Numbered from the stretch's first letter, positions 52,568 through 61,430 are shown. The stretch is 64,000 nucleotides of DNA from Archaeoglobi archaeon JdFR-42 (GCA_002010305.1 MTND01000026.1:1-64000); one strand, 5' to 3'. Numbers and translations are program-made. Notes: generated by a model from the letters alone, not told the origin.

Positions 52568-53071
52568 ATGCGGGTTATAGCTCAGGTTGGAGACATAACC
52601 GAATTAGAGGTCGATGCCATAGTGAATGCTGCTAACACAAGACTTTTCATGGGAGGTGGTGTAGCAGGTGCTATCAAACGGAAAGGTGGAAAAGAAATTG
52701 AGGATGAGGCTGTATCTAAAGGTCCCATACAAATTGGCGAGGCAATATCCACTAGAGCAGGTAGGTTAAAAGCCCAATGGGTTATACACGCTCCCACCAT
52801 GGAGTTGAATTTTGTAACAAAAGAGGAGTATATTCGAAAAGCCACCTTTGCAGCTCTTAAAGAGGCAGACAAGATTGGAGCTAAATCCATTGCATTTCCA
52901 GCTCTTGGAACTGGAGTAGGTGGATTTCCGAGAGATAGGGCTGCCAGAATAATGGTGGAGGAAATAAAGAAGTATTTTGAGCATGGTTCCAATCTGGATG
53001 CCATAATCCTAACAGATATTAATAAGGATCAGGTTGAATTTTTTAAAAAGGCCATTGATGATATCCTGTGA
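52568..53071 (+). CDS. Macro-domain (ADP-ribose-binding) protein
   Basis: A 167-residue single macro domain. VGDITELEVDAIVNAANTRL (residues about 7-26), GGGVAGAIKRKGG, and FPALGTGVGGFPRDRAA form the ADP-ribose pocket. Such proteins hydrolyse ADP-ribosyl or O-acetyl-ADP-ribose conjugates. ATG 52568 is chosen because the family begins here and a TTTTTTAAG element lies about 30 bases upstream, implying a leaderless message. The frame is open 63 codons further to GTG 52379, a basic polar stretch without family match; that extension is doubtful. Confidence 0.88.
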   Translation: MRVIAQVGDITELEVDAIVNAANTRLFMGGGVAGAIKRKGGKEIEDEAVSKGPIQIGEAISTRAGRLKAQWVIHAPTMELNFVTKEEYIRKATFAALKEADKIGAKSIAFPALGTGVGGFPRDRAARIMVEEIKKYFEHGSNLDAIILTDINKDQVEFFKKAIDDIL

Positions 53072-53119
53072 TCTGAAAGCCTCTTTTTCAAGCCTTACAC
53101 GGTATCATCCAATCTCACA

Positions 53120-53397
53120 GATTCGTGATCAAGATAGTCTTTTTTGATATGAGAGTTGCTAAAACATGTAGTCAGATATTCCTTTACCCCTTACATCCGT
53201 TATCGTAGATCTATCGAATCCTTTTACATATTTGTTGGAATAACACAACAAAAGGTCATTAGAAAGTGATATTTGACCTGTTATACCACAATTCGCCTAA
53301 AAAAGCTTTTAGAGTGAAAATAATTTATTCCCTTATGTTTCAAAATCTATCAAAATGTATCCTATATCACGGAAAGAAAATTCATCTATAATTTTGT
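53120..53397 (-). pseudogene. Possible decayed gene remnant
   Basis: The 326-base gap 53072-53397 contains no intact gene. On the minus strand one frame starting just after the PRC-barrel gene reads IIDEFSFRDIGYILIDFET, stop, a short piece with two more stops, then CGITGQISLSNDLLLCYS and YVKGFDRSTITDVRGKGIS before a TAG. The pieces look protein-like and are in the same frame, so this may be a broken gene. It could equally be chance; I recognise no family. Confidence 0.2.
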
Positions 53398-53667
53398 TTA
53401 TTCTCCCATCTCATCACTTGATTTTTTCTTTGCTCTCCTGAACACATGCTTGAGGATTACTATATCTCCTACAGCCACTACCCATCGGTAGGGGATTATA
53501 ACACCGTTTGTATCAACACCTAAGAACTCTCTGTCTATGTTACTAACAGCAAGACCTTTAATTCTCTTGTCTTCCACATCTAGCAATACATCGTCAACTC
53601 GGCCCACATACTTTCCTCTGTCTGTATACACTTCCAGCCCAAACATGGATGAGATTTCAGCCCTCAT
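53398..53667 (-). CDS. PRC-barrel domain protein
   Basis: An 89-residue single PRC barrel: MFGLEVYTDRGKYVGRVDDVLLD (in parts), then IKGLAVSNID, and VIIPYRWVVAVGDIVIL. Small archaeal PRC proteins are abundant and include homologues linked to RNA metabolism and the archaeal cell-division proteins CdpB. ATG 53667 is preferred because GGTGATA lies just before it. It is divergent from the M50 operon with 80 bases between. Confidence 0.85.
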   Translation of the reverse strand: MRAEISSMFGLEVYTDRGKYVGRVDDVLLDVEDKRIKGLAVSNIDREFLGVDTNGVIIPYRWVVAVGDIVILKHVFRRAKKKSSDEMGE

Positions 53668-53747
53668 ACTTATCACCAATAAAGCAAAACTTAATATAAA
53701 CTCGCGGTTGAAATATATTAATGTTTTTATAAGGAAGTGATGAGTTC

Positions 53748-54839
53748 ATGAGGACCTCATATAGGATTGGTACAATAAAGGAGATCGAAATAAACCTTCA
53801 TATATCTTTATTGATGATCCTACCCTTTTTCGTTGCCATATTCATGTTTAACAACCCACCCCTAGGCTTCAGTGAGATATCAAATACTTTTCTGAAGGTC
53901 GGATTATCAGTACTGGCCACTGTTACCCTTTTCATTAGCATACTGGTTCATGAGCTGGCCCACTCCCTTACAGGGATGAGATATGGCGTCAAAGTGAAAA
54001 ATATCACTCTCCTTCTTTTTGGTGGTGTTTCTATGCTGGAAGAGATTCCCAGAGAACCATCTCAGGAGATCCATATAGCAATTGTAGGTCCTGTCACCAG
54101 CTTTGCTATAAGTGGGGTGTTTTATCTGTCATACTTAATTTCTACGCCATGGATGTTTTCCTCATATTTTTACAGCATGGCCTTTTTGAATCTAATTCTT
54201 GCTGTCTTTAATCTTATTCCAGCCTTTCCTCTGGATGGAGGCAGAATCCTTAGAGGATATTTTGCCAAGCATATTTCTTATGTTGCTGCGACACGAAAAG
54301 CTGCAGGAGTGGGAAAACTCCTTGCCATATTTATGGGTCTTATCGGGATTTTTTACAGCTTCTGGCTCATATTGATAGCTTTTTTCATTTACATTGGTGC
54401 TAATGAAGAAGAGAAACTTGTATATATCGAGGGCCTGTTGAAAAACGTAAAAGTGAAAGATATCATGACGAGTGAAGTTGTCAGTGTTCATCCTGATATA
54501 ACCATAAAAGAATTTCTTGATCTAATGCTAGTGAAAAAACATATGGGATATCCTGTAGTAGATAAAGGAGAACTACAGGGTATAATAACCTTCGAGGATC
54601 TCAGAAGTCTTCCTCCTGAAAAGTATACCACGGTGAAAGTAAAAGATGTTATGAAGAGAGACATCATATCTGTAAGCCCAGACGAGCCGGCTTATAAATC
54701 TTTCAAACTCATGAACGAGAATCGCATTGGTAGGGTTCTGGTTATTGACAATGGAAAACTTGAAGGAATAGTTTCCAAAACAGATATCTTGAGGACACTC
54801 AGTGTTCTGGAACTAGAGGGTGCTCTAGATGCCGAATAA
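53748..54839 (+). CDS. Site-2-type metalloprotease (M50) with C-terminal CBS pair
   Basis: A 363-residue intramembrane zinc protease. About six helices; HELAH at 68-72 and the second zinc motif FPLDGGR near residue 160 are intact. Residues about 235-355 form two CBS repeats (KDIMTSEVVSVHPDITIKE in part; KDVMKRDIISVSPDEPAYKS), which sense adenine nucleotides in such proteases. It cleaves membrane-bound substrates, often regulatory. It overlaps the TraB gene by 11 bases; a third membrane gene, another M50 protease, closes the operon. Confidence 0.9.
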   Translation: MRTSYRIGTIKEIEINLHISLLMILPFFVAIFMFNNPPLGFSEISNTFLKVGLSVLATVTLFISILVHELAHSLTGMRYGVKVKNITLLLFGGVSMLEEIPREPSQEIHIAIVGPVTSFAISGVFYLSYLISTPWMFSSYFYSMAFLNLILAVFNLIPAFPLDGGRILRGYFAKHISYVAATRKAAGVGKLLAIFMGLIGIFYSFWLILIAFFIYIGANEEEKLVYIEGLLKNVKVKDIMTSEVVSVHPDITIKEFLDLMLVKKHMGYPVVDKGELQGIITFEDLRSLPPEKYTTVKVKDVMKRDIISVSPDEPAYKSFKLMNENRIGRVLVIDNGKLEGIVSKTDILRTLSVLELEGALDAE

Positions 54840-56010
54840 TCTGATTCTCGTGGGTACTGCTCACGTTCTTGAACAAAGCATACGGGATGTTGAGGAGATC
54901 CTCGAAAGAGAAAGGCCAGAAATAGTTGCAGTAGAACTCGATGAGAAAAGATATAGAGCGCTGGTAGAGGAGAATTATGATGATATCTCAATCAAGGACA
55001 TTCTTAAATCTGGAGAAATATACTTGCTTTTGTTTCAGTGGATCCTAGCCTTTCTTCAGAGAAAAATAGGTGATGAGCTTGGTGTAAAACCTGGGGCCGA
55101 AATGCTGAGAGCCGTGGAAAAAGGTAGGGAGGTTGGAGCCCAGATTGTGCTGATCGATAGAGATATTACCATAACCTTCCGCAGGTTTTGGAGCAAAATG
55201 AAATTCCTGGAGAAAATCAAAATGATGTTTTCATTGATAAAAGCCCTTACTATTGGAGGGAAAGAAGAGATTGAGATCGATAAGATCATCGAAGACGATA
55301 TGGTTTCACATCTGGTAAAAGAATTCAGGAAGTTCTCTCCTGAAGGGGCAAAAGTTCTGGTAGATGAAAGAGATGCGTTTATAGCGGCAAATCTCCTTAG
55401 ACTTACCTCATCGGGGAAGAAAATTGTCGCAGTAGTTGGAGCGGGGCATCAAGAAGGAATAAAAAAATACATGGACAACCCTGCATTAATTCCACCAATG
55501 CATGATCTACTTTCTGTCCCGAAAAAGCAGATAAACCTGCCTAAACTTATTGGATTTGGTATGGTGGCTGTTTTGATATTACTTTTCGCCTCTATATTTC
55601 TATCTCTCAGCACTGAAATCATACTGTCAGCCCTGTTTTACTGGTTTATTATAAACGGCTTTCTCGCAGCTCTAGGGGCAGCACTGGCTAGGGGGCATAT
55701 CATGTCAATCATAGCAGCCTTTTTATCAGCGTGGCTCACCTCTCTGAATCCTTTCATCGGAGCAGGATGGGTGGCAGGACTTGTGGAAGTATGGAAGAGG
55801 GAGCCATCATCTAGGGATCTGAGAGAGCTTAGCAAGATAACCAGCTTCAAGGAGTTGATGGAGAACCGACTATTCAGAGTTGTCCTTGTAGCGGCCTTTA
55901 CAAACCTGGGAAGCATGGTCGGCACATTTCTTGGAGCCTATGTGATCTTCAGATTGTATGGAGTAGATATTGTAAGCAGCTTACGACCGGTGTTTGGGGG
56001 TCTATTATGA
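54829..56010 (+). CDS. TraB/PrgY family membrane protein
   Basis: A 393-residue TraB-family protein. The soluble N-terminal half has LVGTAHVLEQS (residues 7-17), IVAVELDEKRY, LIDRDITITFRR, LVDERDAFIAANL and VVGAGHQEGI, residues conserved in the TIKI/TraB metalloprotease-like clan. The C-terminal half has about four to five helices. Archaeal members have unknown function; bacterial PrgY/TraB inactivate peptide pheromones. Being sandwiched between two M50 protease genes with overlapping ends makes a shared proteolytic function likely. Confidence 0.88.
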   Translation: MPNNLILVGTAHVLEQSIRDVEEILERERPEIVAVELDEKRYRALVEENYDDISIKDILKSGEIYLLLFQWILAFLQRKIGDELGVKPGAEMLRAVEKGREVGAQIVLIDRDITITFRRFWSKMKFLEKIKMMFSLIKALTIGGKEEIEIDKIIEDDMVSHLVKEFRKFSPEGAKVLVDERDAFIAANLLRLTSSGKKIVAVVGAGHQEGIKKYMDNPALIPPMHDLLSVPKKQINLPKLIGFGMVAVLILLFASIFLSLSTEIILSALFYWFIINGFLAALGAALARGHIMSIIAAFLSAWLTSLNPFIGAGWVAGLVEVWKREPSSRDLRELSKITSFKELMENRLFRVVLVAAFTNLGSMVGTFLGAYVIFRLYGVDIVSSLRPVFGGLL

Positions 56011-56594
56011 GATTTACCAGAGAAGAAATACGACATCTTGCAATAGCATGGGTGGCTATCTCCATGGCCTTTGGTATTCTTTTCAGCAGATCTGCTCTGT
56101 TGTCTGGAAACTTTCAGCATTTCTTACTGTTCTTTATGATCTCTCTGTTAACAGTAGGCATTGCTTTTGTGGTTCACGAGATGTTGCACAAATATATGGC
56201 TCAGAACTACGGGTTGTGGGCTGAATTCAGGATGGACCCATCCATGCTCATTTTTGCCATATTTCTGGCGGTTGCAGCTGGCTTCGTGTTTGCTGCTCCT
56301 GGCGCAGTGTATATTTCAGGATCCATGACTCGAGAGCAGAATGGGAAGATTTCAGTTGCTGGACCAATAAGCAACCTCATAATGGCTTGGCTATTTTACC
56401 TCCTTACAGTTTCTTCTGGAGGACTTATCCTTGCAGTTGGACGTATTGGGGCTGTTGTGAATGCTATGCTTGCCCTATTCAATCTCCTGCCTTTTGGAGT
56501 CCTAGATGGTAGAAAAGTACTGGCATGGAATAAAAGTGTATTTGGAGGGGTTTTCATAGCATCTTTCCTGACGTTTCTGTTTTTCTGGTTTTAA
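56007..56594 (+). CDS. Small M50-family membrane metalloprotease
   Basis: A 195-residue membrane protein with about five to six helices. HEMLH at 57-61 and FGVLDGRKVL near 165-174 give the zinc and LDG motifs of the site-2 protease family, without PDZ or CBS domains. It starts inside the TraB stop (ATGA). It resembles archaeal peptidase M50 proteins of about 200 residues. Confidence 0.85.
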   Translation: MRFTREEIRHLAIAWVAISMAFGILFSRSALLSGNFQHFLLFFMISLLTVGIAFVVHEMLHKYMAQNYGLWAEFRMDPSMLIFAIFLAVAAGFVFAAPGAVYISGSMTREQNGKISVAGPISNLIMAWLFYLLTVSSGGLILAVGRIGAVVNAMLALFNLLPFGVLDGRKVLAWNKSVFGGVFIASFLTFLFFWF

Positions 56595-56725
56595 AATATT
56601 ATTTATTTCAATATATACTTCAATGTCATATAAATAAAGAGTCTTTCGCTCTTTTATCGGTCTAATGTACGTCAAATCTATTAGAATCGCTTTCAATAGG
56701 ATATCACAGAAAGCGGTGATAAGTT

Positions 56726-56854
56726 CTATTTGTGATTACTCTGAGATTCCTTGAGTCTTTTGATAACCTCAAACACCAATTTTCTCTGCACCATGTCGTA
56801 AATATATGCTTTATAGAGAGACATTGAAAGTGCAGGAAAGAGTGTCTTTACCAA
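56726..56854 (-). CDS. Possible small protein (42 residues)
   Basis: A short frame 24 bases after the endonuclease IV-like gene, starting at TTG 56854 (or ATG 56824) and ending at TAG 56726. The translation is coding-like (LFPALSMSLYKAYIYDMVQ, then KLVFEVIKRLKES), amphipathic and basic. There is only a weak ribosome site. No family. It could be chance. Confidence 0.25.
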   Translation of the reverse strand: MVKTLFPALSMSLYKAYIYDMVQRKLVFEVIKRLKESQSNHK

Positions 56855-56878
56855 AAACCTGAGCTTTCTTTAAACCAT

Positions 56879-57716
56879 TTATATACTCTTATAAGCATCT
56901 CTCAACAGCATAGCATCTTCTTCCAAATTGGGACTTTCACATATTACCAACCCTCTTACCTTAAAGTCCTTCAGAACCTGGAGCAGTTCAATGTATCGAA
57001 AATCTGAATCATCCAACACCAAATGCCTTTTCTCGCCTTTCATGGTATACTCAATTCCAGAAACATGGAGATGCATATCCTTTAGATACTCATCCCCTAG
57101 ACTTTCAACTTTTCTCATAATTTCTGAAAATTCTCCATAGGAATTACAAGCTCCGTTTTGTCTGGCATGAATATGGGAAAAGTCAATACATGGCTGGATA
57201 CTATCAAGTCTCTCACTCATTTCAATTATCTCTTTCAAATTCCCAAACTGAGTTTTCTTCCCAGTGGTCTCTGGTCTTAGAACCACTTCTATTCCATCTT
57301 CATTCAAGATACTTATAATAGCTTTAAGGTGTTTTACAATCTTTTCAAAGGTTTTTTGTTTTTCAGATTTCTGATAATACCCAGCATGAAAAACAATATT
57401 TCTGGCACCAATCATATATCCAACTCTTGCAGAATCCAGTATTCTCTGGATACTTGCTTCTACTTTCTTTTTTTCTTTTGAATTCAAGTTTATGTAATAG
57501 GGAGCATGGATACTCAAAACGACACCTGTGTCTTCAGCCATCTTTCTGACTTTCTCTGCCATTTTTTCCCCCCATCCTTACACCTCTGACAAACTGAACT
57601 TCCATACAATCCAATTTCAGCTCCTTTATCCGCTTAATACCAGAAACTGTGCTTTTATCAGCAGAAGAGATTGGAGTGCCAGCTGTTCCAAAAAGGAGTT
57701 CTTTCATGCTGGTCAT
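56879..57716 (-). CDS. Endonuclease IV/xylose-isomerase-like TIM-barrel protein with frameshift
   Basis: Two overlapping frames together make one protein of about 278 residues. The first (from ATG 57716) reads KELLFGTAGTPISSADKS, then MEVQFVRGVRMGGK; the second continues AEKVRKMAEDTGVVLSIHAP, then NIVFHAGYYQKS, RPETTG, CIDFSHIHA and HLHVSG, which are metal-ligand regions of the AP-endonuclease-family barrel. The break is at a G6A6 run (57568-57579); removing one base restores RMGEKMAEKV. Archaeal relatives of this length are annotated endonuclease IV-like or sugar-phosphate isomerases. It may be a sequencing error, a true mutation or programmed slippage. Confidence 0.8.
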
Positions 57717-57758
57717 TTGCTCCGTAAAGTTAAAATAACTTTCTGATAATCCCGTATC

Positions 57759-58049
57759 ATGCTTGAAATCGATACTGTTAGTGTAAGAGGGAAAACAGGG
57801 CTCGGTATTAAAGTTAAGCTTTTCAAAGCTCCCTTACTGGTAATAGCCGGTAAAAGAGGGTTTTTAGGCTGTGGATACATTGATATATCCACCGCAGACA
57901 AACTGGAAGACGCTGCTGCTGTAGTGAGAGGTGTTGATACCTTTCAGGATATGCTGAAAGCTGAGGTAACTGATGTCTCGTCTAAAGCTCATGAGCTTGG
58001 GATCAGGGTAGGAATGCGTGGTGAAGATGTTCTAGAGATCCTCCTCTGA
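57759..58049 (+). CDS. DUF1805 family protein
   Basis: A 96-residue protein of the DUF1805 family of archaea and some bacteria, function unknown. It has the conserved KAPLLVIAGKRGFLGCGYID core, with Cys in the turn, then KLEDAAAVVRGVDTFQDML and the C-terminal ELGIRVGMRGEDVLEIL. ATG 57759, 42 bases from the divergent barrel gene. Probably monocistronic. Confidence 0.85.
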   Translation: MLEIDTVSVRGKTGLGIKVKLFKAPLLVIAGKRGFLGCGYIDISTADKLEDAAAVVRGVDTFQDMLKAEVTDVSSKAHELGIRVGMRGEDVLEILL

Positions 58050-58131
58050 TTATACTCTGATATACAAAGTACCTGTAAATAACCAACAACTTTTTACTGG
58101 GGATAGAAAAAATATATTCCTAAAAAAGGTT

Positions 58132-58314
58132 ATGCAGATGAAGTGTTACTACTGTGGAGACGAGATCGATTCTGAAGAGATCATAGTCACATACCTGATA
58201 AGCTGTTGCGGAATTGGATATGTCCACAAGAAATGTGAGAAAGCAATGGATGAATACGCCGGTTATGTAATAAAAAGAGAGGAGATCAAGGCAAAAAATC
58301 TTAATCGTAGATGA
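58132..58314 (+). CDS. Small Cys-rich (zinc-finger-like) protein
   Basis: A 58-60 residue protein, starting at ATG 58132 or more likely ATG 58138 (MKCYYCGDE). CYYC and SCCGIGYVHKKC provide a four-to-five-Cys/His metal site, similar in size and spacing to small archaeal DUF2180-like zinc proteins. A TATA-like AAAATATATTCC at 58108-58119 lies close upstream. Role unknown. Confidence 0.6.
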   Translation: MQMKCYYCGDEIDSEEIIVTYLISCCGIGYVHKKCEKAMDEYAGYVIKREEIKAKNLNRR

Positions 58315-58471
58315 AGACTGGATTTTCTCTCTTAACTCCATAATAAACAGTATGGATACTATAGTATACGTGGAATTGATCTGATTCTCTAATATTCTCG
58401 ATATGCATGTGATACAAACTAAACTTGAAAAATTAAGAGAAAGTTACTGCACCTCTGATCTCTGAGACAAG

Positions 58472-59782
58472 TCAGGCAAATTCTCTTTTGTCAATGACCC
58501 TTTTTGCCTTTCCTTCGTACCTCGGTAACGTACCCGGCTCTTTGATAATCAACTCTGCCCGAATATTGAGATAGCTCTTCAATTCTTCCTGTATTCTGCT
58601 TTTCAGCTCCTCAGTCACCTGAATTCCTTCTTTCCGCTCTACTTCAATTTCCAGACTGTCCAAAGTGCCTTTCCGATCTACTATCATCTGCCATGCTTCT
58701 CCCAGTTCAGGGAACTTCATCAGCACAAATTCTACCTGACTCGGAAAGACATTGATACCTCTCACAACCACCATGTCATCTGCTCTTCCAAGAATTCCCT
58801 GAGGGAGCCTCGGATGAGTCCTCCCACACTCACACGGCTCGTAATCAATTATTGTAACATCACCTATCCAGTATCTTATGAAGGGCATAGCTTCTTTGGT
58901 GAAGTTGGTCATGACCATCACGCCTTTTTCCCCTTCACTCACAGGTTCCCCTGTTTCTGGATCCACAACTTCCAGATAAAAATGATCTGCCCAAATGTGA
59001 AGACCTTCCTGGGCTGTACATTCTGCCCCGACTCCTGGACCACACATTTCACTCAATCCATAATGGTCATATGCTCCCCCACCATGAGCAGTTAGACCGA
59101 GTTTCTTCTCAATCCTTTCTCTGGTTTTCTTTGACCATGGTTCTGCTCCGATAAACCCTATTCTAAGTTTTAAGTCTTTTTCGGGATCAATACCCATGGA
59201 TTCCATTGTTTCGCCTAAGAACATAGCGTAAGAGGGTGTACATGTTATAACAGTCGTTCCATAATCCATCATCACTTCGATCTGTCTCTGGGTATTTCCC
59301 GTGGACATGGGTATAACTTTAGCTCCAAGTTTCTCAGCCCCATAATGGAATCCCAGTCCTCCAGTAAACAACCCATACCCATACATATTTTGGACTATAT
59401 CTGAAGAGTCGGCTCCTGCTGCAATCATGGAACGCTTAATCAAAGTGGCCCACGTATCTATATCTTTCACGGTATAAGCCACAGCTGTGGGCTTCCCACT
59501 TGTTCCAGACGACATATGAATTCGTACCACGTCTTCAAAAGGCACAGAAATGAGGCCGAAAGGATAGTTATCCCTGAGATCCTTTTTATAAGTGAACGGT
59601 AATTTAGATATGTCTTCAATGGTCTTGATATCTTCAGGTTTGACACCCTTTTCTTTGAATTTTCTCCTGTAAAATTCATTGTTCTCATAAACATGTTTTG
59701 CAACAGATCGCATCATTTTGACCTGATATTCTTCAAGTTCTTTCCTGGGCATGGTTTCCATTTTCTCATTTTCGAATGGCAC
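58472..59782 (-). CDS. paaK: Phenylacetate-CoA ligase (PaaK-type)
   Basis: A 436-residue adenylate-forming ligase that makes aryl-acetyl-CoA from acid, ATP and CoA. The P-loop HMSSGTSGKPTAVAYT lies at about 92-107, YDHYGLSEMCGPGVGAEC in the middle, and ADDMVVVRGINVFPSQVE plus YEGKAKRVIDKR with the C-terminal Lys at the end. Start is GTG 59782 with GGAGGT eight bases upstream. It sits divergently from the IPMS-like/iorAB operon; IorAB makes arylacetyl-CoA directly, so ligase and IorAB are a familiar pair. The tandem palindromic array at 59821-59904 is in its upstream region. Confidence 0.92.
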   Translation of the reverse strand: MPFENEKMETMPRKELEEYQVKMMRSVAKHVYENNEFYRRKFKEKGVKPEDIKTIEDISKLPFTYKKDLRDNYPFGLISVPFEDVVRIHMSSGTSGKPTAVAYTVKDIDTWATLIKRSMIAAGADSSDIVQNMYGYGLFTGGLGFHYGAEKLGAKVIPMSTGNTQRQIEVMMDYGTTVITCTPSYAMFLGETMESMGIDPEKDLKLRIGFIGAEPWSKKTRERIEKKLGLTAHGGGAYDHYGLSEMCGPGVGAECTAQEGLHIWADHFYLEVVDPETGEPVSEGEKGVMVMTNFTKEAMPFIRYWIGDVTIIDYEPCECGRTHPRLPQGILGRADDMVVVRGINVFPSQVEFVLMKFPELGEAWQMIVDRKGTLDSLEIEVERKEGIQVTEELKSRIQEELKSYLNIRAELIIKEPGTLPRYEGKAKRVIDKREFA

Positions 59783-59820
59783 AAGGCTCCACCTCCAAAT
59801 GTATATATTAAATGACTAGA

Positions 59821-59904
59821 TTGCCAGCTATGCTGGCAAGTAGTAAACCTGGGTTTACCATGTTGTCAGCACAGCTGACAATTTGTAGACCTTATGGTTT
59901 ACAT
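59821..59904. repeat. Two 42-bp tandem units, each with two palindromes
   Basis: Unit 1 (59821-59862) holds TTGCCAGC-TAT-GCTGGCAA and GTAAACC-TG-GGTTTAC. Unit 2 (59863-59904) holds TTGTCAGC-ACA-GCTGACAA and GTAGACC-TTAT-GGTTTAC. Both palindromes recur at exactly 42 bases, four helical turns. In the first palindrome the C-to-T change in one arm is matched by G-to-A in the other, so symmetry is kept. It lies in the 355-base spacer between paaK and the IPMS-like gene; the rest of that spacer is AT-rich with no gene. It could be a double operator pair or RNA hairpins in a long paaK leader. Confidence 0.85.
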
Positions 59905-60040
59905 TAATTATGCATTTTGGTTCCTCATAAAAAAATTTTATCTTTTTTCTTGGAGTGTGTTTACGTTTAGCAAGATTTTCCCTCAATAATTTTACAATTT
60001 ACAGAATTTGGGGCTAAAAGTTTACAGATATTATTATGAT

Positions 60041-60068
60041 TTACCGTTATATTAGCTCTTTGCTATAA
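60041..60068 (+). promoter_or_regulatory. Possible promoter of the IPMS-like/iorAB operon
   Basis: TTACCGTTATATTAG followed by CTATAAAT about 70-95 bases before the start at 60138 carries a CCGTTA string near TATA-like sequences. A second TATA-like stretch (CTTTAAAAATGATAAAAAC) at about 60084-60102 is an alternative nearer the start. Confidence 0.35.
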
Positions 60069-60137
60069 ATTCACAATGAGAAACTTTAAAAATGATAAAA
60101 ACTTTATCTGCATTGTAAAGTCCCGAGGTGAGCCTGA

Positions 60138-61388
60138 ATGGTGGATGAAAATCTCCTGGTGAATTATAATATCATGGAGGAATTAAGACCCAAACATATG
60201 CCTGATGAAATAAAAATTTGGGATGAAACCTTAAGAGATGGGGAACAAACTCCTGGTGTTGCTCTTTCTGTAGATGAAAAAATTTCAATTGCCAAAATGA
60301 TGGATGAGATGGGTATTCATATTATTGATGCTGGTTTTCCTGCAGTCGCTGAAAGTGAAAGAAAAGTTGTTAAAACCCTTGCAAAAGAAGGTTTTAGCAA
60401 TTCCAGTCTTCTTGCTTCAGCTCGAACTGTTCATGGTGACATTGATGCGTGTGTTGATTGTGATGTAGATGAAATAGCCACTTTTATTGCAGCAAGTGAT
60501 CTGCATATTAAATACAAGCTTAAGATGTCAAGAGAGGAAGTTATCCAGAGGGCTGTTGATGCAATTCAGTATGCAAAGGACCATGGAGTTGTTGTTAATT
60601 TTGTTACAGAAGACTCAACACGCTCTGATCTAGAATACCTAACGTCTCTATACAAGGCAGCTGAAGAAGCTGGAACAGATAGAATTGTGATTTCTGATAC
60701 TGTTGGTTTTGCAAGACCAGCAGTGATGAAACACATAATTAGTCATCTGAGAGAGAGACTTAATATACCATTATCTGTTCACTGTCACAATGATTTTGGA
60801 CTTGCAACCGCCAATACACTTGCTGCCATTGAAGAAGGAGTGTCTGTTCCACATACATGTATCAATGGGTATGGAGAGAGAGCCGGTAACGCCCCCCTTG
60901 AAGAGGTTGTAATGGCTCTTGAAATTCTTTATGGCTATGATACGGGAATCAAAACAGAGAGAATGTATGAGCTGAGTAAACTAACCGAAGACGCATTCCT
61001 CGTGCCTCTGGCCATTCATAAGCCTATCGTAGGTGAAAATGCATTTTCTCATGAAGCTGGGATTCACGTTCATGGGGTTCTGGCACACGCCTTGACGTAT
61101 GAACCCATTCCTCCTGAAATGGTAGGTAGAGACAGAAGTTTTTTCCTGGGGAAGCATACAGGAGCCCATATTGTTGAGTTTAAGCTAAAAGAGAAGGGAA
61201 TTACCGCTCCAAAAGATAAACTTATTGAGATCGTTCAGCAAATTAAATTCAGTGCCGAGACCAGATCTAAAGAAGAGCTGAGAGAGACCATACACAAAGC
61301 CCAGGAGGTCATTAGAAAGTCTAGGGGCGGTATCAGTGAAGAAGAATTTTGGGAGATAGTGGAAAAAGTATTGGGAGTGAAGGTTTAG
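60138..61388 (+). CDS. 2-isopropylmalate/homocitrate/citramalate synthase family protein
   Basis: A 416-residue acyl-CoA:2-oxoacid acyltransferase (HMGL-like TIM barrel). WDETLRDGEQTPGVALS (residues 28-44) holds the metal Asp, HCHNDFGLATANT the metal His pair, and GENAFSHEAGIHVHGV the accessory region. It lacks the C-terminal leucine-binding regulatory domain of full LeuA (about 500+). The TPGV form is more like AksA/CimA or Re-citrate synthase than leucine-biosynthesis LeuA. It is followed after 42 bases by iorA with a GGAGG site, so it is probably cotranscribed with a 2-oxoacid oxidoreductase. Which 2-oxo acid it extends is unknown. Confidence 0.85.
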   Translation: MVDENLLVNYNIMEELRPKHMPDEIKIWDETLRDGEQTPGVALSVDEKISIAKMMDEMGIHIIDAGFPAVAESERKVVKTLAKEGFSNSSLLASARTVHGDIDACVDCDVDEIATFIAASDLHIKYKLKMSREEVIQRAVDAIQYAKDHGVVVNFVTEDSTRSDLEYLTSLYKAAEEAGTDRIVISDTVGFARPAVMKHIISHLRERLNIPLSVHCHNDFGLATANTLAAIEEGVSVPHTCINGYGERAGNAPLEEVVMALEILYGYDTGIKTERMYELSKLTEDAFLVPLAIHKPIVGENAFSHEAGIHVHGVLAHALTYEPIPPEMVGRDRSFFLGKHTGAHIVEFKLKEKGITAPKDKLIEIVQQIKFSAETRSKEELRETIHKAQEVIRKSRGGISEEEFWEIVEKVLGVKV

Positions 61389-61430
61389 TCTTTATATCGG
61401 TAATCTGCAAAATCCGCGTGGAGGTTTGAG

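Noticed and set aside
59821-59904. CRISPR array
   Set aside because: Only two 42-bp units, directly adjacent, with no spacers and no cas genes in the window.
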